A DNA stretch of 64,000 nucleotides from an uncultured Flavobacteriaceae bacterium (GTDB lineage Bacteria; Bacteroidota; Bacteroidia; Flavobacteriales; Flavobacteriaceae), in contig CANKUU010000005.1 of assembly GCA_947486785.1 (NCBI GenBank), forward strand, positions 1 through 64,000. The letters are read 5' to 3'. The notes under the pieces are model-generated. The model had not been told where the DNA came from and did no database searches. It was given only the letters and a program-made list of their open reading frames with translations. Made by a program: the position numbers and the translations under genes. This document shows positions 1 to 9,113 of the stretch, in pieces; the first letter of the stretch is position 1, and the number at the start of each line of letters is the position of its first letter.

Positions 1-151
1 CTTCAATCAAATTTGAAACAACAAATACCACGCAGTTAACTCTTTTTTACTAAATTCCTTATGTCGAACTCAGGTTAGAATTAATAATCTATTACTTAAA
101 ATCTAATTGAAAACAGCTATATTTAGCAACTTCTTAAAACCAATATATCAT

Positions 152-1213
152 ATGAAGTTTCTTGTTATTCAGTTAAAAATGATTGGCGATGTTCTGACAA
201 GTACTGTGATATGCGAAAGTCTAAAATATCATTTCCCAAAAGCAACAGTTCATATGGTTGCAAATGAAAATACACTTCCTGTTTTAGCTGAAAATCCCTT
301 CATTGATGAATTAATTGTTTTCAAAAAAGAGTACAGAAGTAATAAAAAGAAGTTCTATTCTTTTTTAAAATCGGTACAAAAAACCAAATACTATGGCGTA
401 ATCGATGCTTTAGGAAAACTAGAAAGTAATTTAATTACCTATTTTGCAACATCAGATATAAAAATAGGTATTCATAAATGGTACACCGCTTGGGTTTATT
501 CGAATACTATTATAGAATCAAAACAATCTGATGAAGTAACCCCCTTGGCCATCTCAAATAGACTGCTTTTACTTCAACACTTAGTAAAAGGCAAAAAATT
601 TATCACCTATCCTAAAATCTACTTAACAGACTTAGAAATTTCAAAAGCAAAGGATACTCTTAAGGGTATTAAAAAAGCAAAAGCGCAAAAGCTGGTAATG
701 GTTAATATTCTTGGAAGTTCGCCGCACAAAACATATCCAAAAAAGTATATGGCTCATATACTTGACGTGATTTGTGAAGAAAACGATGTAATACTGTTAT
801 TTAATTACATACCTGAACAAAAGAAAGAAGCACAATCAATTTTACAACAATGCTCAAATAACACTAAAAATTGTACACAATTTAATTTTTACGCCCCTTC
901 GCTACGAGACTTTATTGCTATTTTATCTCAATGTGATCTACTTGTGGGTAATGAAGGGGGTGCCGTAAATATGGCCAAGGCCCTCAACATACCCTCTTTC
1001 TGTATTTTTAGTCCGTTTATTTTAAAACAAGCATGGCACGGAAACGCATACAAAAACCATGAGAGCGTACATCTAAAAGATTTTAGACCAGAACTCTTTG
1101 AGCAGGTAGACAAAAAGGCAATTAAAAAAAAATCGAAACAACTCTACCAATATTTTCAACCACAACTTTTTGAAGAAATTTTAAAATATTTTCTTAAAAA
1201 TAACTTGCACTAG
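152..1213 (+). CDS. Glycosyltransferase family 9 (heptosyltransferase-like)
   Basis: Likely transfers a sugar from a nucleotide donor during lipopolysaccharide or other surface-glycan assembly on the cytoplasmic face of the inner membrane. The N-terminus (MKFLVIQLKMIGDVL) is the glycosyltransferase-B opening typical of ADP-heptose:LPS heptosyltransferases. Near the C-terminus GNEGGAVNMAKALNIP matches the family's donor-site loop (usually GNDSGPMHLA). The frame stays open upstream to a TTG at 107, but the ATG at 152 starts exactly at the conserved fold and is preferred. The family-2 glycosyltransferase follows after 3 bases, so the two are probably cotranscribed. The acceptor and donor cannot be read from the sequence. 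Confidence 0.85.
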   Translation: MKFLVIQLKMIGDVLTSTVICESLKYHFPKATVHMVANENTLPVLAENPFIDELIVFKKEYRSNKKKFYSFLKSVQKTKYYGVIDALGKLESNLITYFATSDIKIGIHKWYTAWVYSNTIIESKQSDEVTPLAISNRLLLLQHLVKGKKFITYPKIYLTDLEISKAKDTLKGIKKAKAQKLVMVNILGSSPHKTYPKKYMAHILDVICEENDVILLFNYIPEQKKEAQSILQQCSNNTKNCTQFNFYAPSLRDFIAILSQCDLLVGNEGGAVNMAKALNIPSFCIFSPFILKQAWHGNAYKNHESVHLKDFRPELFEQVDKKAIKKKSKQLYQYFQPQLFEEILKYFLKNNLH

Positions 1214-1216
1214 TTT

Positions 1217-2158
1217 ATGTCGGAAATAGAAAACAAAAAATTTGACCTAGCGGTTGTTATAATTAACTATAACTCTTCAGAGTATAGCAAAGCATGCATT
1301 TCAAGTGTTTTAGAAAATACATCTAGGTCTATTTCTTATGAAATTATTGTAGTTGATAATTGTTCAGAAAAAGAAGAATACGAAAAGTTAGATACTTTTA
1401 TTCGTCAGCTAGGTAATATGTCTGTTAAACTATTTAAAAGCAGAATAAATATGGGTTTTGGCGGAGGTAATATGTATGGCATCCAATATGCCTCGGCGCA
1501 CTATTATTTGTTTTTAAATAATGACACTTTACTACTAAACGACCCCATTCAACATTGTTACAACTTTATGCAGGCAAACCCATCTGCGGCCATTTGCGGA
1601 CCTCAAATTTACAATGAAAACGAAGAAAGAGTAATTAGTTTTGATCATTTCACTTCATTTGCAAGAGAAGTTTTTGGTAGAAAAACTCCAGAAATATTAT
1701 TCTCAAAACCTGATAGAAAAAAAAAATACCAAAACCCCATAGAAGTAGACTATGTTAACGGTAGTTTTATGTTCTTTAGAGCTGCTGATTTTGATAGTGT
1801 AGGAGGATTTGACACTAATATTTTTCTATATTTTGAAGAATGTGACATTTGTTTTCGCCTAAATAAAAAAGGAAAAAAAACATTTTTTATACCCTCTGCA
1901 AGTTACATACACTATCAAGGGGTTAGCGTTAACAAAACCAAAATACCAATTGAAAGTAAAATTGAACTAAAAACTTCGATGTTTTATGTTATCAGAAAAA
2001 ACTATGGTTACTTACACTATTTATTACTCCGCCTAGTTTTTATTATTCGTTATGGGCTTACTTCGTTAATAAAACCAACATACTTTAAACTCTTTTGTAG
2101 AATTTTAATTGGATTGCCTTTAGGAAAATCTTTAAAGCAAAAACAAGTCATTCAATAA
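1217..2158 (+). CDS. Glycosyltransferase family 2
   Basis: Inverting glycosyltransferase with a GT-A fold, probably a rhamnosyltransferase-like enzyme of surface-polysaccharide synthesis. The N-terminus VVIINYNSSEYSKACISSVL is the family-2 start. The metal/nucleotide motif appears as FLNNDT near residue 105. FEECDICFRLNKKG near residue 215 is the acceptor-side ED motif seen in the WcaE/rhamnosyltransferase branch. A hydrophobic stretch near residues 265-290 suggests membrane association. It starts 3 bases after the family-9 glycosyltransferase. Confidence 0.85.
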   Translation: MSEIENKKFDLAVVIINYNSSEYSKACISSVLENTSRSISYEIIVVDNCSEKEEYEKLDTFIRQLGNMSVKLFKSRINMGFGGGNMYGIQYASAHYYLFLNNDTLLLNDPIQHCYNFMQANPSAAICGPQIYNENEERVISFDHFTSFAREVFGRKTPEILFSKPDRKKKYQNPIEVDYVNGSFMFFRAADFDSVGGFDTNIFLYFEECDICFRLNKKGKKTFFIPSASYIHYQGVSVNKTKIPIESKIELKTSMFYVIRKNYGYLHYLLLRLVFIIRYGLTSLIKPTYFKLFCRILIGLPLGKSLKQKQVIQ

Positions 2159-2189
2159 TTAAAAGCCCTCAACTAGAACTAATTTAAAT

Positions 2190-2750
2190 ATGAATAAAGA
2201 AATTGACAATGCCATATCAGTTTTAAACGACGGAGGGCTTATACTCTACCCTACCGACACACTATGGGGTATTGGTTGTGACGCTACTAATGAAAAAGCA
2301 GTGCAAAAGATTTACACCCTAAAACAACGTATAGATAGCAAAGCTTTAATTTGTTTAGCCGCAAACGATTTTATGCTAGAAAAACACATTAAAAAAGTGC
2401 CAGATGTAGCCTATGAACTTATGGATCTTAGCACTAAACCAATCACCATAATTTATGATCAACCGATAGGTGTTGCTAAAAATTTGATCGCTACCGATAA
2501 TACTTTAGGTGTTCGGGTAGCTTCAGATAAATTTTGCAAATACTTAATAAATAAATTTAAAAAGCCTATCGTATCAACCTCAGCAAATATTTCTGGGCAA
2601 CCTGCACCAAAAACTTATGCAGAAATTTCTAATTCAATTTTAAAAGGTGTTGACTATGTGGTAGATTTGCAGCAGAACCATACTACTGGAGAAGCATCAA
2701 CAATTATAAAATTGAGTAATGATGGTACAGTAAAAGTGATACGTAACTAA
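2190..2750 (+). CDS. tsaC: L-threonylcarbamoyladenylate synthase (TsaC/Sua5/YrdC family)
   Basis: Makes threonylcarbamoyl-AMP from threonine, bicarbonate and ATP, the first step of t6A37 modification of tRNAs that read ANN codons; cytoplasmic. The 186-residue length fits the short YrdC/TsaC form without the extra Sua5 domain. Visible family features are GGLILYPTDTLWGIGCDA near the N-terminus, LGVRVASD, and PIVSTSANISGQPAP. Its TAA overlaps the ATG of cca (TAATG at 2748-2752), so the two tRNA-maturation genes are translationally coupled. Confidence 0.93.
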   Translation: MNKEIDNAISVLNDGGLILYPTDTLWGIGCDATNEKAVQKIYTLKQRIDSKALICLAANDFMLEKHIKKVPDVAYELMDLSTKPITIIYDQPIGVAKNLIATDNTLGVRVASDKFCKYLINKFKKPIVSTSANISGQPAPKTYAEISNSILKGVDYVVDLQQNHTTGEASTIIKLSNDGTVKVIRN

Positions 2751-4168
2751 TGCAACAAACTTTTCAAGAAGCACTTCAACTTCCTATTTTTACAATATTG
2801 CGCCAAGCTGCAAAAGAAAACCGAGTTGATTGTTACGTTATTGGTGGTTTCGTGCGAGATTATTTACTTCATCGTGGCACTCCTAAAGATATTGATATTG
2901 TAGCAATAGGTAGTGGTATTCAATTAGCAGAAAAAGTTGCATCATTGTTACCAAATAAACCCAAAGTATCTGTTTTTAAAAATTTTGGAACTGCAATGCT
3001 TAAATATCAAGGTGTTGAACTAGAATTTGTGGGTGCTCGTAAAGAAAGTTATCATCATAGTAGTAGAAAACCAATAATTGAAAACGGCAGTTTAGAAGAT
3101 GATCAAAATAGGCGAGATTTTACTATTAATGCCTTAGCAATATCTTTAAACGAAAGAAATTATGGGGCGTTAATTGATCCTTTTAATGGAGTTACGGATT
3201 TAAAGGAGAAAATTATTCGTACTCCATTATCACCTGAAATAACTTATTCTGACGATCCGTTAAGAATGATGCGTGCCATTCGTTTTGCAACACAGTTAGA
3301 ATTTAAAATTGCGCTACCATCTTTACAAGCTATTGGCGCAAATAAAGACCGCATTACCATTATTTCTAAAGAACGTATTGTTGATGAGTTATGTAAAATT
3401 TTAGCAAGTAAAAAGCCCTCTATCGGACTTTCATTATTGCACAAAACAGAGCTCTTATCATATATTTTACCAGAATTAGTTGCGTTGCAAGGCATAGAAG
3501 AGATTGAAGGCCAACGCCATAAAGACAATTTTTGGCATACTTTAGAAGTTGTAGACAACATAAGTAAAACTACAGATAACTTATGGCTTCGTTGGGCAGC
3601 ATTATTACATGACATTGGTAAAGCCCCAACTAAAAAATTTCATAAAAAATTAGGATGGACTTTTCACGGGCATGAATTTGTAGGCGCTAAAATGGTATAT
3701 AAAATTTTTAAACGCCTAAGAATGCCACTAAATGACAAAATGAAGTTTGTGCAAAAAATGGTTTTAATGAGCTCACGTCCGATAGTTCTTTCAGAAGATT
3801 TTACGACGGATTCGGCCGTTCGCAGATTGGTTTTTGATGCTGGCGATAACGTAGAAGATCTTATGACCCTTTGTGAAGCGGATATCACTACTAAAAACAT
3901 AAAAAAACAAAATAAGTACAAAAATAATTTTAAACTGGTTAGGCAAAAAATTAAGGAAGTTGAAGAGCGCGATCAGGTACGCAATTTTCAGCCCCCAGTT
4001 TCTGGAGAAGAAATTATGAGAATTTTTAATTTAAAGCCTTCTAAAGAAATCGGCATCATTAAAGAAGCGATTAAAGAAGCGATTTTAGATGGTAAAATTC
4101 CAAATGATTATGAGTCTGCAAAACAATATATGTTTAAAAAAGCTGAGCAACTAGGTATAAAGTATTAA
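2750..4168 (+). CDS. cca: CCA tRNA nucleotidyltransferase with HD domain
   Basis: Adds or repairs the 3'-terminal CCA of tRNAs. The N-terminal nucleotidyltransferase head carries YVIGGFVRDYLL and the metal-binding pair in TPKDIDIVAIG. RRDFTINALAISL and DPLRMMRAIRFATQL are the family's B-D motifs. An HD phosphohydrolase domain follows (WAALLHDIGKAPT near residue 285). The length of 472 residues is usual for Bacteroidota enzymes. The start codon overlaps the tsaC stop. Confidence 0.93.
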   Translation: MQQTFQEALQLPIFTILRQAAKENRVDCYVIGGFVRDYLLHRGTPKDIDIVAIGSGIQLAEKVASLLPNKPKVSVFKNFGTAMLKYQGVELEFVGARKESYHHSSRKPIIENGSLEDDQNRRDFTINALAISLNERNYGALIDPFNGVTDLKEKIIRTPLSPEITYSDDPLRMMRAIRFATQLEFKIALPSLQAIGANKDRITIISKERIVDELCKILASKKPSIGLSLLHKTELLSYILPELVALQGIEEIEGQRHKDNFWHTLEVVDNISKTTDNLWLRWAALLHDIGKAPTKKFHKKLGWTFHGHEFVGAKMVYKIFKRLRMPLNDKMKFVQKMVLMSSRPIVLSEDFTTDSAVRRLVFDAGDNVEDLMTLCEADITTKNIKKQNKYKNNFKLVRQKIKEVEERDQVRNFQPPVSGEEIMRIFNLKPSKEIGIIKEAIKEAILDGKIPNDYESAKQYMFKKAEQLGIKY

Positions 4169-4393
4169 TATTTATGGCTCCTTTTTTATTTAAACAACAC
4201 TTACTCAAAATCCTACCACACTTTTCGCCGCTTTCACAACAAAAAATTAGAAAACGTCAAAATTTTAACAAAAAAGGCACTTCTAAACCCTAGCTTTGTT
4301 AAAATTTATGTATTTTCATTGCATTTTATTTATTTCTTTACAAAAAATGAAATTAAAATTCAGAATAGGTTTAATAAATAGCATTTCAGATTA

Positions 4394-4430
4394 AAGGTTT
4401 TTTCGATTGCCAAAAAAATGGTAAAACCTT
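4394..4430 (+). promoter_or_regulatory. Inverted repeat in the leader of the calcium-repeat gene
   Basis: AAGGTTTT (4394-4401) and AAAACCTT (4423-4430) form an 8-bp stem with a 21-base loop just upstream of the 4474 start. It lacks a terminator-like T run directly after it. It could be a leader hairpin or chance in AT-rich DNA. The rest of 4169-4440 shows no gene. Confidence 0.3.
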
Positions 4431-4473
4431 AGCTTATGATATGCTTTTCAAAGAAAAATTAACAATACTTTAT

Positions 4474-7400
4474 ATGTTAAACAAGTCATTTTTTTCAAAA
4501 ACAAGCCTCAACCTATTACTTTTTTTAGCGATAAGCATATTTTCATCTAAAATAATTTTTGCTCAAGACGCAGATAATGATGGCATTATTGATTTACTGG
4601 AAAATGCAATTGCCGACGGGGATAGCGACACCCTTGCTAATAGTAATGATATAGATAGTGATAATGATGGTATTGCTGACAACATCGAATACGGAGTAGA
4701 TATCAGCGGAGTAAATTTTGCGAATGATTCTGATAATGATGGCATACCAGATGACATGGATGCATCATCCGGAGGAATAGACGCTAACGAAAATGGAATT
4801 ATTGACACTTTTGATCCAATTGATACAGATGGCGATGGTGTTTTTGATTATCTTGATTTAGATAGTGATAATGATGGGATGTTTGATCTTGTTGAAGCAG
4901 GATTTTTCTCATTAGACCCCGATTTAAATGGCAGAATAGCTATCGATAATACTAACGACAACAATAGTGATGGCCAAGTAGATTCTACTTCCTCTTCTAC
5001 CCCACCCAATACGGTAGAGACAACACCAGCTAACTTTATTAATGTAGATAGTGATGGTGATGGCTGCCCTGATGCACTAGAAGCTGGCGGAAGTTTTTCA
5101 CCCGATGATTTAGATTCAGATAATAGTTTAGGAGACTTAGTAAATTCGGCTGGTGTATTAAATATTGCTCCGTCAGGACAACCGATAACTTCTGCTGTTA
5201 CTAAAAACTTTGAAACTGGCATTTGTGATGCATTTATTGATACCGATAACGACGGCATTGTAGACATTGATGATTTAGATGACGATAATGATGGTATACC
5301 AGATGAAGAAGAAGGCATTTGTGATCAAGTCAACACATTTGATGTGTCATCAGAAGGTTGGTTTACTATTAATGATAATGATAATAATAAGATACAATCT
5401 GACCCTGCATCACACTCAAGAGATTCAAAAACATCTAGTGTTAAATGCAATATTAACACCACAGGCTTAGCTAATATGTCTATTGCAGGTGCTAGTCCAA
5501 CAGGTACTGACTATATTGTAGACGCTGACCCCAATGACGGGATCAATTATTTAAGAAGTCCAGATTTTGGTGGCATCGACCTTAGTAATTTACTCGGGGG
5601 ACAAGTTGAATATGATGCCTATAATTATAAGGTTGGAGAAACGGGAGATCCTGGGTGGATAACAGAGACATCAGAGTCCGATCGAAAAGCTAGAGTCTTT
5701 TTATTTGATACAAATGGTAATTCTGTTTCTTCAATTTTTGATTTAACGCCAGAACAACTAACCAATTGGGAAAACGGTTTTTGGAATACAATTAAAGTGC
5801 CCTTGGTAGAAGCCAACTGGTCTGGATCTAGCCCTTCCGTAGATCTTGAGAGTGTTTTATCTAATTACAGCTACATTAGTATCAGAATGGAGTTTATATT
5901 TGCTGGAAATACTCAGGACTGTAATTCTACAGAATATTACGCCATTGACAATGTAGGATTATCCAATTTGTCAGGTGGCAATGCCACTTGCGATTTTGAT
6001 AATGACGGCATACCAAATAGCCTAGATTTAGACAGCGACAACGACGGTATTTTAGATGTTTACGAGGCTGGTGGAACCGATGAAAATGGCGACGGCATTA
6101 TTGATGACTTTACCGATATCGACATGGATGGTTTAAACGATGCCCAAGATAATATTAATAATGGCGGTGCAAATGAAGTTACAACGGGTACCCCACTTCC
6201 AATTACCAATACAGATGGAAGCGGTGCTCCTGATTACATAGACATTGATGCAGATGATGATGGCATTGTTGACAATATTGAGGGGCAATACACAAATTTA
6301 TACCAACCACCCCTAAATGCTGATGATGATAACGACGGCATTGATAATCAATACGATATTGATTTTACAGGAAATAACTCCTTTTCTGCGGTTGACACCG
6401 ATGGTGACAATTTAGACGATTATCGCGACTTAAATTCAGATAATGATATGTTCAGCGATCTTATTGAAGGATGGGATACAGATGCAAATGGTACTGCTGA
6501 AACAACACCCCTAAATGTAGATATTGATGGTGACGGTCTTGATGATGCTTTTGACAATGATCTTACAACCTTTAACCCTACAAACGGACAAGTACCAACT
6601 GATTTTCCTGATGCGCAATTACCAGGTGATGATAGAGATTGGCGGCAAAGCTTAGACAATGATAATGATGGTATCGTAGACACCATAGATCTTGATGACG
6701 ATAATGATGGAATACCTGATAGTGAAGAAGGTAATGGGGATTCAGATGGAGACGGAATTAAAGATAGTTTTGATCTTGATTCGGACAACGATGGTATCGC
6801 GGATGTTACCGAGGCTGGTGGAAATGACGAAAATGGAGATGGTCTTTTAGATGATTTTGTTGATGCAGACAATGATGGTCTTCATGACGCCGTAGACAAT
6901 TTTGATAATGGTTCTTCACAAGAGGTTACTAATGGTACTCCTTTAGAAAACCCAGATAGTGATAACGATGGTGTTGATGATAGAATAGATATAGATTCTG
7001 ACAATGATGGATTACCAGACAATATAGAAGCTCAAACTACAGCAGACTATATACCACCAACGGGCATTTCAACTCCCAATGGTTTTGACTCAGCATATCC
7101 TACTGCACTTACTCCTGAAAACACAGACAATACAGATGAGCCTGATTATTTAGATACAGATAGTGACAATGACGGAATTAATGATGTAATAGAAGGAGAA
7201 CGGGGTACGTTTCAGGGTGTAGATACCGATGGTGATGGTCTTGATGACGGTTTTGAAGGCTCTGAAATAAACGATCCAAATGACACTAACGATGAAATTG
7301 ATGACCCCACCTTATTGCCAGATATGCAAATGCCAGGTGGTGATGTAGACTACAGACAGGGTGTTGATTCTGACGGTGATGGTGTAACAGACAGTCAAGA

Positions 7401-8145
7401 AACAACTGATGGCACAGATCCAAATGATCCATGTGACTTTTTAATCGCTAGTATTACTGAACCACAATCAGGTAACTGGTGGACGGCAGATTGTGATGGT
7501 GACGGCGTTACCAATGGTCAAGAAACTGATGATAATACTAATCCTGAAGACCCATGCGAAGCCGATGCTGCCAGTATAACTTTAGCCCAATCAGGTGACT
7601 ACTTAATTGCAGATTGTGATGGAGACGGAGTTACAAACAATCAAGAAATCATTGACAGTACAAACCCAAATGATCCTTGTGATTTTTCTGAAGCTAGCAT
7701 ATCACTAGCTACGTCAGGTGATTGGCTCACTGCTGATTGTGATAATGATACCATTGCAAACGGACAAGAAATAACCGATAATACTGACCCATATGACCCA
7801 TGTAGCTCAATCGGAGGAACACCTCCTGCAGGCGCAAATTGTGAAATAGAAATACAGGTAGAATCTGATTTAGTTAGTCCAGATTTAAATGATGGTATTT
7901 TTAAAATTACAAATATTGAACTCGTTCCAAACAATGCTGTAAAAATATACAATCGTTGGGGGATCCTTGTTTTTGAAACACAAGGATATGATAATAATAA
8001 CAATGCTTTTCGAGGTGAATCTACAGGTCGAGCTACACTTCAAGCGGCAGAAAAACTGCCAGTTGGTGTCTACTATTATGTTATAGATTATGTTCAGAAC
8101 GGTGATTCAACCACGCTAAGCGGATACCTTTATATTAACAGATAA
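4474..8145 (+). CDS. Calcium-binding (thrombospondin type 3 repeat) surface protein with type B T9SS sorting domain
   Basis: Predicted large cell-surface or secreted protein. The N-terminus is a signal peptide ending in SKIIFAQ; the ATG at 4474 gives a normal 31-residue signal, while the frame extends to an ATG at 4441. Nearly the whole chain is built of DxDxDG-type calcium motifs (many copies of DSDNDGI, DTDGDG). About residues 285-500 are different and resemble a laminin IV/LamB domain ([37 protein letters not shown]). Four 41-residue Cys-containing repeats follow, and the last ~90 residues are a gliding-motility-associated C-terminal domain ([31 protein letters not shown]). PorP/SprF and PorE-like genes follow directly, as expected for a type B cargo. 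The ligand is unknown. Confidence 0.85.
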   Translation: MLNKSFFSKTSLNLLLFLAISIFSSKIIFAQDADNDGIIDLLENAIADGDSDTLANSNDIDSDNDGIADNIEYGVDISGVNFANDSDNDGIPDDMDASSGGIDANENGIIDTFDPIDTDGDGVFDYLDLDSDNDGMFDLVEAGFFSLDPDLNGRIAIDNTNDNNSDGQVDSTSSSTPPNTVETTPANFINVDSDGDGCPDALEAGGSFSPDDLDSDNSLGDLVNSAGVLNIAPSGQPITSAVTKNFETGICDAFIDTDNDGIVDIDDLDDDNDGIPDEEEGICDQVNTFDVSSEGWFTINDNDNNKIQSDPASHSRDSKTSSVKCNINTTGLANMSIAGASPTGTDYIVDADPNDGINYLRSPDFGGIDLSNLLGGQVEYDAYNYKVGETGDPGWITETSESDRKARVFLFDTNGNSVSSIFDLTPEQLTNWENGFWNTIKVPLVEANWSGSSPSVDLESVLSNYSYISIRMEFIFAGNTQDCNSTEYYAIDNVGLSNLSGGNATCDFDNDGIPNSLDLDSDNDGILDVYEAGGTDENGDGIIDDFTDIDMDGLNDAQDNINNGGANEVTTGTPLPITNTDGSGAPDYIDIDADDDGIVDNIEGQYTNLYQPPLNADDDNDGIDNQYDIDFTGNNSFSAVDTDGDNLDDYRDLNSDNDMFSDLIEGWDTDANGTAETTPLNVDIDGDGLDDAFDNDLTTFNPTNGQVPTDFPDAQLPGDDRDWRQSLDNDNDGIVDTIDLDDDNDGIPDSEEGNGDSDGDGIKDSFDLDSDNDGIADVTEAGGNDENGDGLLDDFVDADNDGLHDAVDNFDNGSSQEVTNGTPLENPDSDNDGVDDRIDIDSDNDGLPDNIEAQTTADYIPPTGISTPNGFDSAYPTALTPENTDNTDEPDYLDTDSDNDGINDVIEGERGTFQGVDTDGDGLDDGFEGSEINDPNDTNDEIDDPTLLPDMQMPGGDVDYRQGVDSDGDGVTDSQETTDGTDPNDPCDFLIASITEPQSGNWWTADCDGDGVTNGQETDDNTNPEDPCEADAASITLAQSGDYLIADCDGDGVTNNQEIIDSTNPNDPCDFSEASISLATSGDWLTADCDNDTIANGQEITDNTDPYDPCSSIGGTPPAGANCEIEIQVESDLVSPDLNDGIFKITNIELVPNNAVKIYNRWGILVFETQGYDNNNNAFRGESTGRATLQAAEKLPVGVYYYVIDYVQNGDSTTLSGYLYINR
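7366..7857 (+). repeat. Four tandem 123-base (41-residue) Cys-containing repeats
   Basis: Units begin at 7366, 7489, 7612 and 7735, exactly 123 bases apart. Each encodes a D(S/C)D(G/N)D calcium motif, then TNP-DPC and a SGxW/Y-TADC segment. The first unit has Ser where the others have Cys, and the last keeps the framework but departs from the motif (DCDNDTIA) and runs into the sorting domain. The paired cysteines could form inter-repeat disulfides in the surface-exposed stalk. Confidence 0.7.
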
Positions 8146-8173
8146 ACATGACTAGAACTTTAGAAAAAAAACT

Positions 8174-9103
8174 ATGAATAAATTTATTATTTCGCTGTTG
8201 TTTTTGTTTATCTCGGTATCTAGCCTAGAAGCTCAGCAAGATGCGCAGTATACACAATACATGTACAATACCATAGCTGTAAATCCTGCATACGCAGGAT
8301 CTAGAGGCATGTTAACTATTCATGCATTGCATCGTTCACAATGGGTTGGTCTTGATGGTGCTCCAACAACCCAAACCTTAAATTTTCATACACCTACTAG
8401 AGGTCGAATAAGTTATGGCCTATCCATAGTTAATGATCGTATTGGTAATGGTACCAATCAAGACACTTATTTTGACGGTGTTGTTTCATATACCATTCCA
8501 ACCTCACAAACTGGTAAACTATCATTTGGTCTTAAAGCTGGGGGTCATGCTCTAAATATTGATTTTAATCGACTTAGAAACTACAACAACGAAGCAAATC
8601 AAATAGGCTTATCAAGTATAGAAAAGAAGTTTGCTCCCAATTTTGGTGTTGGTCTTTATTATAGAACAACACATTTTTATGCAGGTCTTTCTGTTCCAAA
8701 TTTTTTAAAAACCGAGCATTTTGAAACTTCAACTAGCAGTTTGGCTGAAGAAAGATTAAATTTTTATTTTATAACAGGTTATGTATTTGACCTCAATCCA
8801 AATTTAAAATTTAAACCAGCTATTCTTACAAAGGCCGTTAGTGGTGCGCCATTGCAAATCGATTTTTCTGCTAACTTTATGATAAAACAAAAACTAACCT
8901 TAGGGGCTGCTTATCGATGGGATGCCGCGCTTAGCGCACTTGTCGGCTTTCAATTATCTGAAAGAATAATGATTGGTTTAGCCTACGATAAGGAAATTAC
9001 CGAATTGGGTAACACCACGTTTAATGATGGCTCTTTCGAGATACTGCTTCGTTATGAATTTCGAACTAAATATAAAGGTGTAATAGCTCCTAGATTCTTT
9101 TAA
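8174..9103 (+). CDS. PorP/SprF family type IX secretion outer-membrane protein
   Basis: Outer-membrane beta-barrel protein of the PorP/SprF family; family members assist secretion or surface attachment of type B cargo proteins. A signal peptide (LFLFISVSSLEAQ) precedes the diagnostic opening QDAQYTQYMYNTIAVNPAYAGS. The length of 309 residues is typical, and alternating beta-strand-like segments run to a C-terminal LLRYEF-type strand. It lies 28 bases after the calcium-repeat protein, its probable dedicated cargo, and 10 bases before the PorE-like gene. Confidence 0.9.
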   Translation: MNKFIISLLFLFISVSSLEAQQDAQYTQYMYNTIAVNPAYAGSRGMLTIHALHRSQWVGLDGAPTTQTLNFHTPTRGRISYGLSIVNDRIGNGTNQDTYFDGVVSYTIPTSQTGKLSFGLKAGGHALNIDFNRLRNYNNEANQIGLSSIEKKFAPNFGVGLYYRTTHFYAGLSVPNFLKTEHFETSTSSLAEERLNFYFITGYVFDLNPNLKFKPAILTKAVSGAPLQIDFSANFMIKQKLTLGAAYRWDAALSALVGFQLSERIMIGLAYDKEITELGNTTFNDGSFEILLRYEFRTKYKGVIAPRFF

Positions 9104-9113
9104 AATTAAAAAA

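Noticed and set aside
4563-6872. Minus-strand Ser/Pro-rich open frames in the calcium-repeat gene
   Set aside because: They are reverse readings of GAT/GAC-rich DxDxDG codons and follow the repeat period.
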